Source of the DNA: Salinicola sp.
Lineage (GTDB): Bacteria; Pseudomonadota; Gammaproteobacteria; Pseudomonadales; Halomonadaceae
NCBI GenBank assembly: GCA_002695065.1
Contig: NZNW01000032.1
Location: 1-40,446, forward strand
DNA: 40,446 bases
Direction: 5' to 3'
The notes beneath the pieces were generated by a model that searched no databases, was not told the origin of the DNA, and was given only the letters and a program-made list of their open reading frames with translations. The first letter of the stretch is position 1, and every line of letters begins with the position of its first letter. A program made the translations under genes and the position numbers. This document shows, one piece after another, positions 40,440 through 40,446 of the stretch.

Positions 40440-40446
40440 GGCGCGA

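Overview
The window is 40.4 kb of GC-rich, densely coding chromosome from a gammaproteobacterium. Gene content suggests a halophilic member of the Halomonadaceae (Halomonas/Salinicola type): choline-sulfatase, a class Ib nrdHIEF operon with NrdR boxes, a YbiT-type ABC-F protein, a UbiM-type hydroxylase, and the edge of a non-flagellar type III secretion locus. The family assignment is an inference from gene content and composition. I saw no tRNA, rRNA, CRISPR array, insertion sequence or prophage.

Layout. (1) 1-6.9 kb: eutB-eutC (adenosylcobalamin-dependent ethanolamine ammonia-lyase) face a same-strand set of a very large beta-propeller sensor kinase, its NarL-type response regulator and an AraC-type regulator. 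The 5' three quarters of eutB has a codon style unlike the rest of the window. (2) 7.0-12.9 kb, minus strand: a metabolic run of a YcaC-like hydrolase, a XapX protein, a YtcJ-like amidohydrolase with a Cys/His-rich tail, a DoxX protein, a DUF1275/YoaK membrane protein, a haloperoxidase-like alpha/beta hydrolase, and a second hydrolase that has lost its nucleophile serine. (3) 13.3-20.4 kb, plus strand: betC, ybiT-like ABC-F, a second isochorismatase-like hydrolase, a secreted arylsulfotransferase-family protein, and an oxygen-dependent protoporphyrinogen oxidase. (4) 20.4-26.0 kb, minus strand: NagD-like HAD phosphatase, GhrA-like reductase, gamma-glutamyltransferase, periplasmic serine hydrolase and a TDT-family transporter. 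The last four look like one unit, divergent from a LysR regulator.

(5) 27.1-30.4 kb: DUF2501 secreted protein, a small conserved-looking protein, UbiM-like hydroxylase, and a short 6-phosphogluconate dehydrogenase. (6) 30.4-35.1 kb: nrdHIEF, preceded by two NrdR boxes 31 bp apart and closed by a strong intrinsic terminator. Two diverged copies of a long palindromic element follow nrdE and nrdF, and their core stem has changed on both sides together. (7) 35.2-39.4 kb: a duplicated Spy/CpxP-like periplasmic protein, a NUDIX hydrolase, a DUF533 protein, and a divergent MFS exporter/TetR pair. (8) 39.4 kb to the right edge: sctU, the export-apparatus switch protein of a type III secretion system, lacking the NPTH self-cleavage motif.

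The observations I rate highest are the NPTH-less SctU, the covarying palindromic elements around nrdF, the six-gene XapX/amidohydrolase/DoxX operon with its Cys/His tail, the mosaic eutB, and the TDT/serine hydrolase/GGT/GhrA unit.
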